Shown here one piece after another: positions 1 to 6,449 of a DNA stretch of 7,561 nt (the stretch's first letter is position 1; each line of letters opens with the position of its first letter). The stretch spans positions 1 through 7,561 of the forward strand of contig VBLD01000139.1 in the NCBI GenBank assembly GCA_005879205.1, written 5' to 3'. Both the position numbers and the translations under genes were made by a program. The notes under the pieces are model-generated. The model did not search any database, was not told the origin of the DNA, and saw only the letters and a program-made list of their open reading frames with translations. The stretch comes from Deltaproteobacteria bacterium. GTDB lineage: Bacteria; Desulfobacterota; Binatia; DP-6.

Positions 1-87
1 CCGAAAACCCGCGTGCTTCTTCGCGAGCGCTGCAACGGGAGCGTTCAATTCGTAGCACCGAGGATGCGTTCGTGACGCGTTCGAAAA
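1..87. other. Non-coding or unresolved leader region
   Basis: I see no convincing gene here. Short open frames on both strands carry no recognisable family signature. GCGTTC occurs three times (41-46, 66-71, 77-82), the last two one helical turn (11 bp) apart and just before the TTGACA at 88. Confidence 0.4.
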
Positions 88-116
88 TTGACAGACGAGA
101 CCCTCGCCTCTAACAG
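88..116 (+). promoter_or_regulatory. Candidate sigma70-type promoter for the priA-rpe block
   Basis: A perfect -35 hexamer TTGACA lies at 88-93. After a 17-nt spacer there is a weak -10, TAACAG, at 111-116 (three of six consensus positions). The predicted transcription start, about 122-124, is only about 5 nt before the priA ATG at 128, giving an almost leaderless mRNA, which fits the absence of a Shine-Dalgarno sequence. The -35 and spacing are observed; promoter activity is inferred. Confidence 0.45.
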
Positions 117-127
117 GCTGGCCAGCG

Positions 128-1381
128 ATGCACAGCCTCGTCCAAATTGCGCCGCTCCCGCCGGTGCCGCTGCACGACCTCTTCACCTACCACGTGCCCG
201 AGGCGCTGCGCTCCCGCATCCGACCCGGCATGCGCGTCCGCATGCCGCTCGGACGCCAGACGCGAACGGGTGTCGTGGCCTCCTTTGCCGACGCGGCGCC
301 GCCTGGCGCGCTCCGTCCCATCCTCGACGTGCTCGACACCGAACCGTTCGTCCCTCCGGACCTGCTCGAGCTCTGCCGGTGGACGGCCGGCTACTACCTC
401 GCCCCGCTCGCCGAGGTGCTCGCCGCCGTCGTCCCCGTCAGCCTACCGGCCCCGGGCCAGGAGCGGGTCGTTCGCCTCGTCCGCCGTCTCACGACGGACG
501 AGGAGACCGCCCTCGCGCAGCGCGCGCCGGCGCGCGCCCGCGCCTACCGGGCGCTGTGCGCTGCGCCTGGCGGCGAGCTCGGCAGCGCGGCGGCGCGCGC
601 CGCCGGGCTCACCGCCCCCGCCGTGCGGGCGCTGGTGACGGCCGGATTGGCGGAAGCGGCGCTCCGCCCGCGCCTGCGCGCGCCGAGCGCGCCACCCCAG
701 GCCGAGCCGCGCCTCGCCCTCACGCCCGCCCAGCGCGCCGCGCTCGATGCCCTCGGCGAAGCGATCGCGTGCGAAGGCGCCCGATCCTTCCTGCTGCACG
801 GCGTCACGGGAAGCGGCAAGACGGAGGTCTTCCTCGCCGCGGCCGAGCGCACTCTCGCCGCGGGGCGCGACGTGCTCCTGCTCGTGCCCGAGATCGCTCT
901 CACCCACCAGCTGGTGGACCGCGTACGCGCCCGCTTCGGCGACGCCCTGGCCGTCCTGCACAGCGGGCTCGGCCCGCGCGAGCGCTGGGACGAGTGGCGG
1001 CGGGTCCGCCACGGGGGCGCGCGGGTGGTGGTCGGGGCGCGCTCGGCCGTCTTCGCGCCGCTCGGCCGCCTGGGCCTCGTCGTCGTCGACGAGGAGCACG
1101 ACCCGGCCTACAAGCAGGAGGACGGGCTTCGGTACAACGCCCGCGACGTCGGCATCGTGCGCGCCCGTTTGGCCCGTGCCGTCGTAGTGCTCGCCTCCGC
1201 GACGCCGTCCGCCGAGAGCTACCTCGCGGCACGTGACGGCCGTCACGTGCTCCTCGAGCTGCCTGATCGGCCGACGGCTCATCCGCTGCCGCCGATCGAG
1301 GTCGTCCGGCTGCGCGGCCCGAGCTCCGTGCGGCGCTCGCCGCGAACCTCGCCCGCGGCGAGCAGACGCTCGTCTTCCTGA
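128..1381 (+). CDS. priA: PriA N-terminal fragment: 3'-DNA-binding domain and first helicase lobe
   Basis: This is the first readable part of the split priA, 417 residues before a premature stop. Residues 1-100 resemble the PriA 3'-DNA-binding domain (PLPPVPLHDLFTYHVPE, then RPGMRVRMPLGRQTRTGVV). A winged-helix-like stretch follows. Walker A GVTGSGKTE is at about residues 225-233, the Walker B/DEEH box VVVDEEHDPAYKQE at about 318-331, and the LASATPS motif at about 355-361. After about residue 397 the frame is wrong: the last 20 or so residues are an arginine/serine-rich shadow peptide ending at a TGA. The ATG at 128 is chosen because the family alignment begins within a few residues of it. 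No Shine-Dalgarno sequence is visible, and a candidate promoter sits so close that the mRNA leader would be almost absent. Without the second helicase lobe this product should not be an active helicase. Confidence 0.85.
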   Translation: MHSLVQIAPLPPVPLHDLFTYHVPEALRSRIRPGMRVRMPLGRQTRTGVVASFADAAPPGALRPILDVLDTEPFVPPDLLELCRWTAGYYLAPLAEVLAAVVPVSLPAPGQERVVRLVRRLTTDEETALAQRAPARARAYRALCAAPGGELGSAAARAAGLTAPAVRALVTAGLAEAALRPRLRAPSAPPQAEPRLALTPAQRAALDALGEAIACEGARSFLLHGVTGSGKTEVFLAAAERTLAAGRDVLLLVPEIALTHQLVDRVRARFGDALAVLHSGLGPRERWDEWRRVRHGGARVVVGARSAVFAPLGRLGLVVVDEEHDPAYKQEDGLRYNARDVGIVRARLARAVVVLASATPSAESYLAARDGRHVLLELPDRPTAHPLPPIEVVRLRGPSSVRRSPRTSPAASRRSSS

Positions 1382-2310
1382 ACCGCCGCGGCTTCGCCGC
1401 CTACCTCCAGTGCCCGGCGTGCGGCGTCGCGGCGACGTGCCCGCACTGCAGCGTGACGCTCACCTGGCACCGGGCGGCGCGCGCGCTCGTGTGCCATCAC
1501 TGCCACCATCGCCGTCGTCCCCCACCGACGTGCCCGGCCTGTGGCGGGCCGCCGCTGGCCGCGTTCGGCGTCGGCACCGAGCAGATCGAGGCCGCGCTGC
1601 GCGCCGTCCATCCGCTCGCCACCGTGGAACGCCTCGACCGGGATGCCGCCCAGCGGCCGGGGGCGCAGCGGCGCATCCTCGGAAGCTGGCGGTCGGGCGA
1701 CACCGACATCCTGGTGGGCACGCAGATGGTGAGCAAGGGCCACGACGTGCCCGGCGTGACCCTGGTCGCCGTGCTGCTCGCCGACCTCTCGCTCAACGTC
1801 CCCGACTTCCGTGCGGCCGAGCGGACCTTCCAGCTCCTCGTGCAGGTGGCCGGGCGCGCCGGTCGCGGTGACGCGCCCGGCCGGGTGATCGTGCAGACGT
1901 TCCGGCCCGAGCATCCGAGCGTCGCCGCCGCTGCGACCCACGACTACGCTGGCTTCATGGCGCGGGAACTCGACCGGCGCCGGGCGCTCGGCTACCCGCC
2001 CTTCGCCCGCCTGGTGAACATCCGCCTCGAAGGCCGCGACGACGCGAGCGTCGAGCAGGCGGCGCGCGAGCTCGCGGCGCGGCTCCGCCGCCAGGCCAGG
2101 AGCTTCCAGCTCGCCGACGACGCCGTGCTGGGTCCTGCTCCACCCCCGGTGGAGCGGGTGCGCGGCCGGTATCGCTGGCAGATCCTCCTCCGCGCCCCGG
2201 ACGTGCGCGGGCTGCGCGCGCTCGCCCGGCTCGCCGCCGCCAGCGGAGCCGCGCTCGGCCGCACCCACGTCCGGATCGCCGTTGATGTCGATCCGTACAG
2301 CATGTTATGA
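1321..2310 (+). CDS. priA: PriA C-terminal fragment: zinc-binding region and second helicase lobe
   Basis: This is the downstream part of the split priA, with homology resuming at 'ELRAALAANLARGEQ' and 'FLNRRGF'. Eight cysteine codons form four CxxC pairs (1411/1420, 1438/1447, 1492/1501, 1531/1540), the two-zinc module used for primosome interactions. Then come GTEQIE, motif V as VGTQMVSKGHDVPG (about 1714-1755) and motif VI as QVAGRAGRGD (1843-1872). The C-terminal domain with WQILLRAPD and the final VDVDPYSML follows. The frame is open from 1267, but the first start-type codon in it is a GTG at 1453. Independent restart there would lose the first four cysteines, so a functional separate protein is unlikely. 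It ends at TGA 2308-2310, 27 nt before def. Confidence 0.85.
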   Translation, partial: ELRAALAANLARGEQTLVFLNRRGFAAYLQCPACGVAATCPHCSVTLTWHRAARALVCHHCHHRRRPPPTCPACGGPPLAAFGVGTEQIEAALRAVHPLATVERLDRDAAQRPGAQRRILGSWRSGDTDILVGTQMVSKGHDVPGVTLVAVLLADLSLNVPDFRAAERTFQLLVQVAGRAGRGDAPGRVIVQTFRPEHPSVAAAATHDYAGFMARELDRRRALGYPPFARLVNIRLEGRDDASVEQAARELAARLRRQARSFQLADDAVLGPAPPPVERVRGRYRWQILLRAPDVRGLRALARLAAASGAALGRTHVRIAVDVDPYSML

Positions 2311-2337
2311 ATCGCAATTGCCCGCCCTCTCCCCGCC

Positions 2338-2886
2338 ATGGCTCTCCGTCCGATACTCACGTACCCAGACTCGGTCCTGAAGCAACGCGCGGCCGCCGTC
2401 TCGTGCATCGGCGCCGACGTCGTGCGGCTGATCGACGACATGACCGAGACGATGTATGCCGCTCCGGGCGTCGGCCTCGCCGCCACCCAGGTGGGCGTCG
2501 GCCAGCGGGTTGTCGTGCTCGACGTGCACGACGAGGACGAATCAGCAGGAAAGCGCCTCTTGAAGCTCATCAATCCCGAGATCGTCGAGCGCGAGGGCAC
2601 GATCGTCTGGGAAGAAGGCTGCCTCTCGGTGCCGGACCTAACGGCGCCTGTGACGCGCGCCCGCCGTGTGCTCGTGCGCGCCTGGACGCCGGAGGAGCGG
2701 GAGATCGAGGTCGAAGGTGAGGAGCTATTGGCGGTCGCGCTGCAGCACGAGATCGATCACCTCGACGGCAAGCTCTTCCTCGATCGTCTCTCGCGGCTGA
2801 AGCGCGACCTCTACCGCGCGCGCCAGCGCAAGCTCGGGCGGCAAGGGCGAAAGGGCACGGGCGGAACGCGTCCCGTGCTCATCTGA
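2338..2886 (+). CDS. def: Peptide deformylase
   Basis: Def removes the N-formyl group from the initiator methionine of nascent proteins at the ribosome, as a cytoplasmic metalloenzyme usually carrying Fe2+. The 182-residue protein has all three family motifs: GVGLAATQ (44-51), EGCLS (93-97, with metal ligand Cys95) and HEIDH (137-141, with the two ligand histidines and catalytic Glu138). Length and motif spacing fit the Gram-negative type 1 enzymes. The C-terminus (about 155-182) is a basic tail rich in Arg/Lys/Gly, as in ribosome-associated forms. ATG 2338 is chosen because MALRPILTYPDSVLK matches the family N-terminus. The 27-nt gap from priA has no purine-rich Shine-Dalgarno sequence, so it may rely on coupling or an SD-independent start. 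It is followed after 28 nt by fmt, which performs the opposite chemistry on Met-tRNA. Confidence 0.97.
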   Translation: MALRPILTYPDSVLKQRAAAVSCIGADVVRLIDDMTETMYAAPGVGLAATQVGVGQRVVVLDVHDEDESAGKRLLKLINPEIVEREGTIVWEEGCLSVPDLTAPVTRARRVLVRAWTPEEREIEVEGEELLAVALQHEIDHLDGKLFLDRLSRLKRDLYRARQRKLGRQGRKGTGGTRPVLI

Positions 2887-2914
2887 CGGGGGAACCCGCG
2901 CGGCGAAAGCCGTG

Positions 2915-3856
2915 ATGCGCTGGCGCATCGTCTTCATGGGCACGCCCGCCTTCGCGTGCCCGAGCCTCGAGCGGCTCCTCTCCGGCCCCGACGCGGTGGT
3001 CGCCCTGGTCTGCCAGCCCGACCGCCGCCGCGGCCGCGGGCTCGCGCTCCTCGCGCCGGAAACGAAGCGGCTCGCCCTCGCCCGCGGCATCCCCGTACTC
3101 CAGCCGGAGCGCCTGCGGGACGCCGCGTTCCAGGCGCAGCTCCGGGAACTCTCCCCCGACCTGATCGTCGTCGCCGCCTACGGCAAGATCCTCCCCCGGT
3201 CGGTACTCGACATCCCGCCCCACGGCGCGATCAACGTGCACGCCTCCCTTCTTCCCAGGCACCGCGGCGCCGCGCCCATCCAGTGGGCCATCCTCGCCGG
3301 CGACCCCGTGACCGGCGTCACCATCATGGTGATGAACGAGGAGATGGATGCCGGCGACGTGCTCCTCGAGCGCTCGACACCCATCGCCGACGACGACACC
3401 GCCGGCACCCTCGGCGATCGGCTCGCCGATCTCGGCGCCGCCGCGCTCGCCGAAGCCCTCGCCGGTCTCGAGCAGGGCACGCTCCTTCCGCGTCCGCAGC
3501 CCACCGAGGGCATCACCTTTGCGCCACGCATCGAGCGCGACCAGGGCCGGCTCGAGTGGGGGCGGCCGGCGGAAGAGCTCGCGCGCGTCGTACGCGCGTT
3601 CGCCCCTGCCCCTTCCGGCTTCACCACGCTCGGCGGGCAGGGCTTGAAGGTGCATCGCGCCGTCGCCGAGCCGGGCGCCCGCGGCGGCTCCCCGCCCGGC
3701 AGCGTGCTCGACGCGGGCCCCGGCGGCATCCTCGTCACGACGGGCGCGGGCCGGCTGCTGCTGCTCGAGGTCCAGCTCGAGGGCCGGCGCCGGCTCTCGG
3801 CCGCCGACTTCCTCGCCGGCCGTCGGGTGCCGGCCGGCACATGCCTCGGCGGGTAG
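2915..3856 (+). CDS. fmt: Methionyl-tRNA formyltransferase
   Basis: Fmt transfers a formyl group from 10-formyltetrahydrofolate to Met-tRNA(fMet) for translation initiation. The 313-residue protein matches the usual length (E. coli about 315). The N-terminal Rossmann-type domain starts with WRIVFMGTPAFA. The catalytic triad of the formyltransferase fold is visible as Asn107 and His109 in INVHASLLPRHRGAAP and Asp145 in EEMDAGD. A basic loop (PDRRRGRG, about 35-42) corresponds to the segment near the tRNA acceptor end. The C-terminal beta-barrel domain follows from about residue 205 (TFAPRIERDQGRLEW, RAFAPAPSGFTT). A GTG at 2912 immediately precedes this ATG and would add one residue; ATG is preferred because neither has a well-spaced Shine-Dalgarno (a GGGGGAA at 2888-2894 is about 20 nt away). 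Its 3' end overlaps rsmB by 16 nt. Confidence 0.97.
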   Translation: MRWRIVFMGTPAFACPSLERLLSGPDAVVALVCQPDRRRGRGLALLAPETKRLALARGIPVLQPERLRDAAFQAQLRELSPDLIVVAAYGKILPRSVLDIPPHGAINVHASLLPRHRGAAPIQWAILAGDPVTGVTIMVMNEEMDAGDVLLERSTPIADDDTAGTLGDRLADLGAAALAEALAGLEQGTLLPRPQPTEGITFAPRIERDQGRLEWGRPAEELARVVRAFAPAPSGFTTLGGQGLKVHRAVAEPGARGGSPPGSVLDAGPGGILVTTGAGRLLLLEVQLEGRRRLSAADFLAGRRVPAGTCLGG

Positions 3857-5211
3857 AGACCGCGGCGACCGACGCCCGGCGCCTCGCCTTCGAAGTCCTG
3901 GTTCGTGTCGAGGCCACCGAGGCCTTCGCCGACGTCCTCCTCGCTCACCGGCTCGCGGACGCGGCGCTCCCACCGCGCGAGCAGGCGCTGACGACGCGCC
4001 TCGTCTACGGGACGCTCGCCTGGCAGGGCCGCCTCGACTTCCACCTGGCGCATCTCCTGCGCGACCGGGCCGTCGATCGTCTCGATCCACCCGTCCGCGC
4101 CGCGCTCCGTCTCGGCCTCTACCAGCTCGTCTTTCTCGACCGGGTGCCGGCATACGCGGCGGTCGACGCGAGCGTGCGGCTGGCCCGCGTCGCGGGCGCC
4201 GGGGCGAGCGGGCTCGTGAACGCGGTCCTGCGGCGCGCCGCGGCGTTGGGCAGCGCCGGCCTGGTGCTGCCGCCCGCCGACGGCGATCCGGTGGGACGCC
4301 TCGCCGTCGAGTGGTCGCATCCGCGCTGGCTGGTCGCCCGCTGGGCCGACCTCTACGGGTCGGAGGCGCTGCCCGCGCTGCTCGCGGCCAACAATGAAGG
4401 GGCGCCGACGGCGCTCCGCGCCAACCGCCTGGTCGCGACGCGGGACGCGCTTCGGGCAGAGCTCGCGGCGGAAGGCATCGCGGCGACGCCGGCCCCGTGG
4501 GCGGCGGACGGGCTGCTCGTCGAGCGGGGTGCCGCGCGGCTGCGCGCGCTGCGCGCCTGGGACGAGGGTCGCTTCGCCTTCCAGGGCGAGGCATCGCAGG
4601 TCGTCGCGTCCCTCCTCGGCCTCGAGCCGGGGATGCGCGTGCTCGACGCCTGCGCCGCGCCGGGAGGCAAGACGGCGCAGCTCGCGTCGCTGCTGGGGGA
4701 CCGGGCGCTCGTCGTCGCGCTCGATCGACGCCGCGGCGGACTGGACCGCGTGACCAGCGAAATGCGGCGCCTGCGCGCGCACACCGTCGTGGCCGCCGTC
4801 GGCGACGCGCGACGCCCGCCCCTCGCCGGCTCGTTCGACGCCGTGCTGGTGGATGCGCCCTGCAGCGGACTCGGCACACTACGCCGTCACCCCGAGCTCC
4901 GCTGGCGCCGCCGGCCCGAGGACGTTCCACGCCTCGCGGCGCTGCAGCGGGAGATCCTCGCCGGCGTCGCGCCCCTGGTACGCCGGGGAGGCGTTCTGGT
5001 CTATGCCGTCTGCACGCTCACCTCTGAGGAGAACGAGCAGGTGGTCGCCGCGGTCGCGGCCGCCGATCCACGCCTCGTGGTCGAGGACGTTCGCGACCAC
5101 CTTCCGCCCGCGGCGGTTTCGCTCGCCGACGCCAAGGGATTTCTTCGCACCCTGCCCCACCTCCACGGCCTGGACGGCTTCTTCGCGGCCCGGCTGCGGG
5201 CGCGCGGCTGA
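3841..5211 (+). CDS. rsmB: 16S rRNA (cytosine-967 C5)-methyltransferase
   Basis: RsmB (Sun/Fmu) methylates C5 of cytosine 967 in 16S rRNA with S-adenosylmethionine. The 456-residue protein has an N-terminal NusB-like RNA-binding domain (about 8-140, e.g. ALTTRLVYGTLAWQGRLD and ALRLGLYQLVFLDRVPAYAAVD). A class I methyltransferase domain follows. The SAM-binding motif DACAAPGGKT is at 269-278. The paired cysteines of RNA m5C enzymes are Cys341 in VDAPCSGLGT and Cys391 in VYAVCTLTSEENE. Their 50-residue spacing equals that of E. coli Cys325/Cys375. In the last motif the usual TC is VC; the catalytic Cys itself is retained. The ATG lies inside the end of fmt (16-nt overlap), which suggests translational coupling; no separate Shine-Dalgarno sequence is seen. 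rpe begins 50 nt downstream. Confidence 0.95.
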   Translation: MPRRVETAATDARRLAFEVLVRVEATEAFADVLLAHRLADAALPPREQALTTRLVYGTLAWQGRLDFHLAHLLRDRAVDRLDPPVRAALRLGLYQLVFLDRVPAYAAVDASVRLARVAGAGASGLVNAVLRRAAALGSAGLVLPPADGDPVGRLAVEWSHPRWLVARWADLYGSEALPALLAANNEGAPTALRANRLVATRDALRAELAAEGIAATPAPWAADGLLVERGAARLRALRAWDEGRFAFQGEASQVVASLLGLEPGMRVLDACAAPGGKTAQLASLLGDRALVVALDRRRGGLDRVTSEMRRLRAHTVVAAVGDARRPPLAGSFDAVLVDAPCSGLGTLRRHPELRWRRRPEDVPRLAALQREILAGVAPLVRRGGVLVYAVCTLTSEENEQVVAAVAAADPRLVVEDVRDHLPPAAVSLADAKGFLRTLPHLHGLDGFFAARLRARG

Positions 5212-5261
5212 GCGGACGGATCGCGCTGGAATCGGCGCGGGCGTTCCGTTACACGACGGAC

Positions 5262-5915
5262 GTGCCGACGATCGCGCCCTCCATCCTGTCGGCGGATTTC
5301 GGCCGGCTCGCGGACGAGGCCCGAGCGGCCGCCGCCGCCGGCGCGGATTGGCTGCACGTCGACGTCATGGACGGACAGTTTGTGCCGCCCATCACGATCG
5401 GACCCGCGGTGGTGCACGCGCTCCGTCGCGCGACGACGCTCCCCCTCGACGTGCACCTCATGATTCAGCACCCGGAGCGCCACGTGTCCGAGTTCGTCCG
5501 TGCGGGCGCGGCCGGCATCACGATCCACGTCGAGGCCGAGACCGACGTCGCGGCGACGCTCGCCGCGATCCGCGCCGCCGGCGCACGGCCGGGCCTCGCG
5601 CTCAACCCACCGACGCCGCTCGATCACGTGCGGCCGTATCTGAAGACGATCGATCTGTTGCTCGTGATGAGCGTCAATCCCGGCTGGGGCGGGCAGGCGT
5701 TCGTCGAGGGCTCACTGGAGAAGCTCAGTGCGGCGCGGCGGCTGCGCGCCGAGGCCGGCGCCGGCTTCGCGATCGAAGTGGACGGCGGCATCAAGCCTCA
5801 CAACGCCGCGCTCGCGGCCGCGGCGGGCGCGGACGTCCTGGTCGCGGGATCGGCGGTCTTCGAGTCTCGCGACTACGCCGAGGCGATTCGCGCGCTGCGC
5901 GGCGCCGCGCGATGA
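5262..5915 (+). CDS. rpe: Ribulose-phosphate 3-epimerase
   Basis: Rpe interconverts D-ribulose 5-phosphate and D-xylulose 5-phosphate in the pentose phosphate pathway, and in the Calvin cycle where present, as a cytoplasmic TIM-barrel metalloenzyme. The 217-residue protein has the full signature set: APSILSADF (5-13), HVDVMDGQFVP (32-42) with His32 and Asp34, HLMI with His65, MSVNPGWGGQ (136-145) and EVDGGI with Asp174. His32, Asp34, His65 and Asp174 are the expected metal-binding and acid/base residues. The phosphate-binding end AGSAVF is also present (196-201). The start is GTG; no other start codon occurs in frame between the rsmB stop and it, and it aligns with the family N-terminus. It is the last gene of the co-directional block, followed by a strong hairpin. 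Confidence 0.97.
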   Translation: MPTIAPSILSADFGRLADEARAAAAAGADWLHVDVMDGQFVPPITIGPAVVHALRRATTLPLDVHLMIQHPERHVSEFVRAGAAGITIHVEAETDVAATLAAIRAAGARPGLALNPPTPLDHVRPYLKTIDLLLVMSVNPGWGGQAFVEGSLEKLSAARRLRAEAGAGFAIEVDGGIKPHNAALAAAAGADVLVAGSAVFESRDYAEAIRALRGAAR

Positions 5916-5922
5916 CGCCAGG

Positions 5923-5966
5923 CCGGGGGGACGGGCCGCCCGCCCTCGTTATCGGCCCGCCCCCGG
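5923..5966. terminator. Strong GC hairpin between convergent rpe and the ComEA-like gene
   Basis: The arms CCGGGGG-GA-CGGGCC (5923-5937) and GGCCCG-CCCCCGG (5954-5966) can form 13 GC pairs with a two-nucleotide GA bulge and a 16-nt loop. The hairpin starts 8 nt after the rpe stop and lies before the 3' end of the minus-strand gene, as expected for a bidirectional terminator. There is no clear U-run on either strand, so intrinsic termination is inferred from position and stem strength only. Confidence 0.5.
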
Positions 5967-5978
5967 TTCCGGCCACAC

Positions 5979-6000
5979 GCCGCGGCTCAGCCGCCGCGGC
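5979..6000. terminator. Second perfect GC hairpin enclosing the stop of the ComEA-like gene
   Basis: GCCGCGGC occurs at 5979-5986 and 5993-6000 separated by 6 nt. Each copy is itself a palindrome, so the pair forms a perfect 8-bp stem. The stop codon of the minus-strand gene (5987-5989) sits in the loop. It could add to termination between the converging transcripts. No U-run is present. Confidence 0.35.
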
Positions 6001-6319
6001 CTCTCGAAACGGGCTTCTGGTCGCCAACCGTGATCTGGTCCCTCAGACGCTCGTACAACTTCTCGCCGATCCCCTTGACCTTGATCAGATCCTCGGGCTT
6101 GCCGAACGGCTCCTGCGCTCGGTACTCGATGATCGCCTGGGCCTTCGCCGGCCCGATTCCCGGGAGCCGCGCGAGCTCTTCCGCGCTCGCGGTGTTCAGG
6201 TCGACGCGGTGCCCTTCTTCGACCGGCGCGGCGCCGGCGGCGACGGCGCCGCGCCCGGACCCGACGAACATGAGGCCGCAGAGGAGCCCCGCCGCCACCG
6301 CCTTGCTGATCCGTTGCAT
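5987..6319 (-). CDS. Secreted ComEA-like helix-hairpin-helix protein
   Basis: This small 110-residue protein has an N-terminal signal peptide and one HhH pair. Residues 1-30 are a basic start (MQRISK), a hydrophobic core (AVAAGLLCGLMFVG) and a likely cleavage site around AVAAGA. Residues 38-98 hold the ComEA-type module: VDLNTASAEELARLPGIG, AKAQAIIEYR, PFGKPEDLIKVKGIGEKLYERL, with hairpins at PGIG (53-56) and KGIG (82-85). Such modules bind DNA without sequence preference; in ComEA they capture DNA during uptake. No comEC or pilus gene is in view, so a role in competence is only possible. The start is secure: AAGGAGGTGG lies just upstream. The tail after the module is short and basic (SRGRGG). 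The reading frame stays open upstream well beyond the start because of the GC bias; that extension is not coding. Confidence 0.9.
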   Translation of the reverse strand: MQRISKAVAAGLLCGLMFVGSGRGAVAAGAAPVEEGHRVDLNTASAEELARLPGIGPAKAQAIIEYRAQEPFGKPEDLIKVKGIGEKLYERLRDQITVGDQKPVSRGRGG

Positions 6320-6321
6320 CT

Positions 6322-6331
6322 CCACCTCCTT
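6322..6331 (-). promoter_or_regulatory. Strong Shine-Dalgarno site of the ComEA-like gene
   Basis: On the minus strand AAGGAGGTGG precedes the ATG, with 5 nt between AAGGAGG and the start codon. This fixes the start at 6319 within a much longer open frame and contrasts with the weak or absent sites of the neighbouring housekeeping block. Confidence 0.85.
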
Positions 6332-6434
6332 CTGGCGCCTCCGCGGCGCCGCTGGCGGGGAGAAAGGCAAGGCGCATGCCAGCCACGAAGACGCAGAAAC
6401 TCGCGCAGTCCGCAGCTCGGGTGAACGCGTCAGT

Positions 6435-6449
6435 GAAACGCGCCGTTTC
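6435..6449. repeat. Perfect inverted repeat, candidate operator
   Basis: GAAACG (6435-6440), CGC spacer, CGTTTC (6444-6449). It sits between the divergently oriented ComEA-like gene (start 6319) and tRNA-Pro (6521). A related half, GTGAACGC at 6421-6428, is repeated as GTGAAACGC at 6433-6441, 12 bp downstream. The shape resembles a repressor operator but no regulator gene is in view. The rest of the 6332-6520 region shows no gene I can support. Confidence 0.35.

Larger units (their letters stand above)
128..2310 (+). pseudogene. priA: Primosomal helicase PriA, interrupted by a frameshift
   Basis: PriA is a superfamily 2 3'-to-5' DNA helicase that recognises stalled or repaired forks and reloads the replicative helicase. 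All expected parts are present but in two frames. The N-terminal DNA-binding domain, Walker A and DEEH box are read in one frame up to about 1318. The conserved helicase C-terminal half (including FLNRRGF), the zinc region and the C-terminal domain are read in another frame from about 1318 to 2310. The whole span is about 727 codons, close to the usual 730-ish residues. Around 1316-1321 the linker between 'VVRLRG' and 'ELRAALAANL' is about eight residues shorter than in E. coli PriA as I recall it, so roughly 25 nt (3n+1) seem to be missing. Both halves keep intact motifs and coding-like composition, so the break is recent or an assembly/sequencing error. It is first in a run of co-directional genes; def follows 27 nt after its stop. 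Confidence 0.9.

Noticed and set aside
1310..1330. Programmed ribosomal frameshifting as the explanation of the priA frame change
   Set aside because: No slippery heptamer is present at the junction, and residues appear to be missing as well, which frameshifting would not cause.
1279..2268. A 329-residue minus-strand open frame opposite the second half of priA
   Set aside because: The plus strand there encodes the zinc and helicase motifs of PriA; the antisense frame has no recognisable features.
2879..4930. A 683-residue open frame on the minus strand opposite fmt and rsmB
   Set aside because: It is antisense to two clear genes, has an Arg/Gly/Pro-rich composition with no domain signature, and is explained by the scarcity of stops in GC-rich DNA.
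6269..6290. Lipoprotein signal at Cys14 of the ComEA-like protein
   Set aside because: The residues before the Cys (GLL) do not fit a lipobox, and the Cys lies in the middle of the hydrophobic core.
4853..6424. A 523-residue plus-strand open frame across rsmB, rpe and beyond
   Set aside because: It is out of frame with both recognised genes and its sequence is low-complexity Arg/Pro/Ala without family features.
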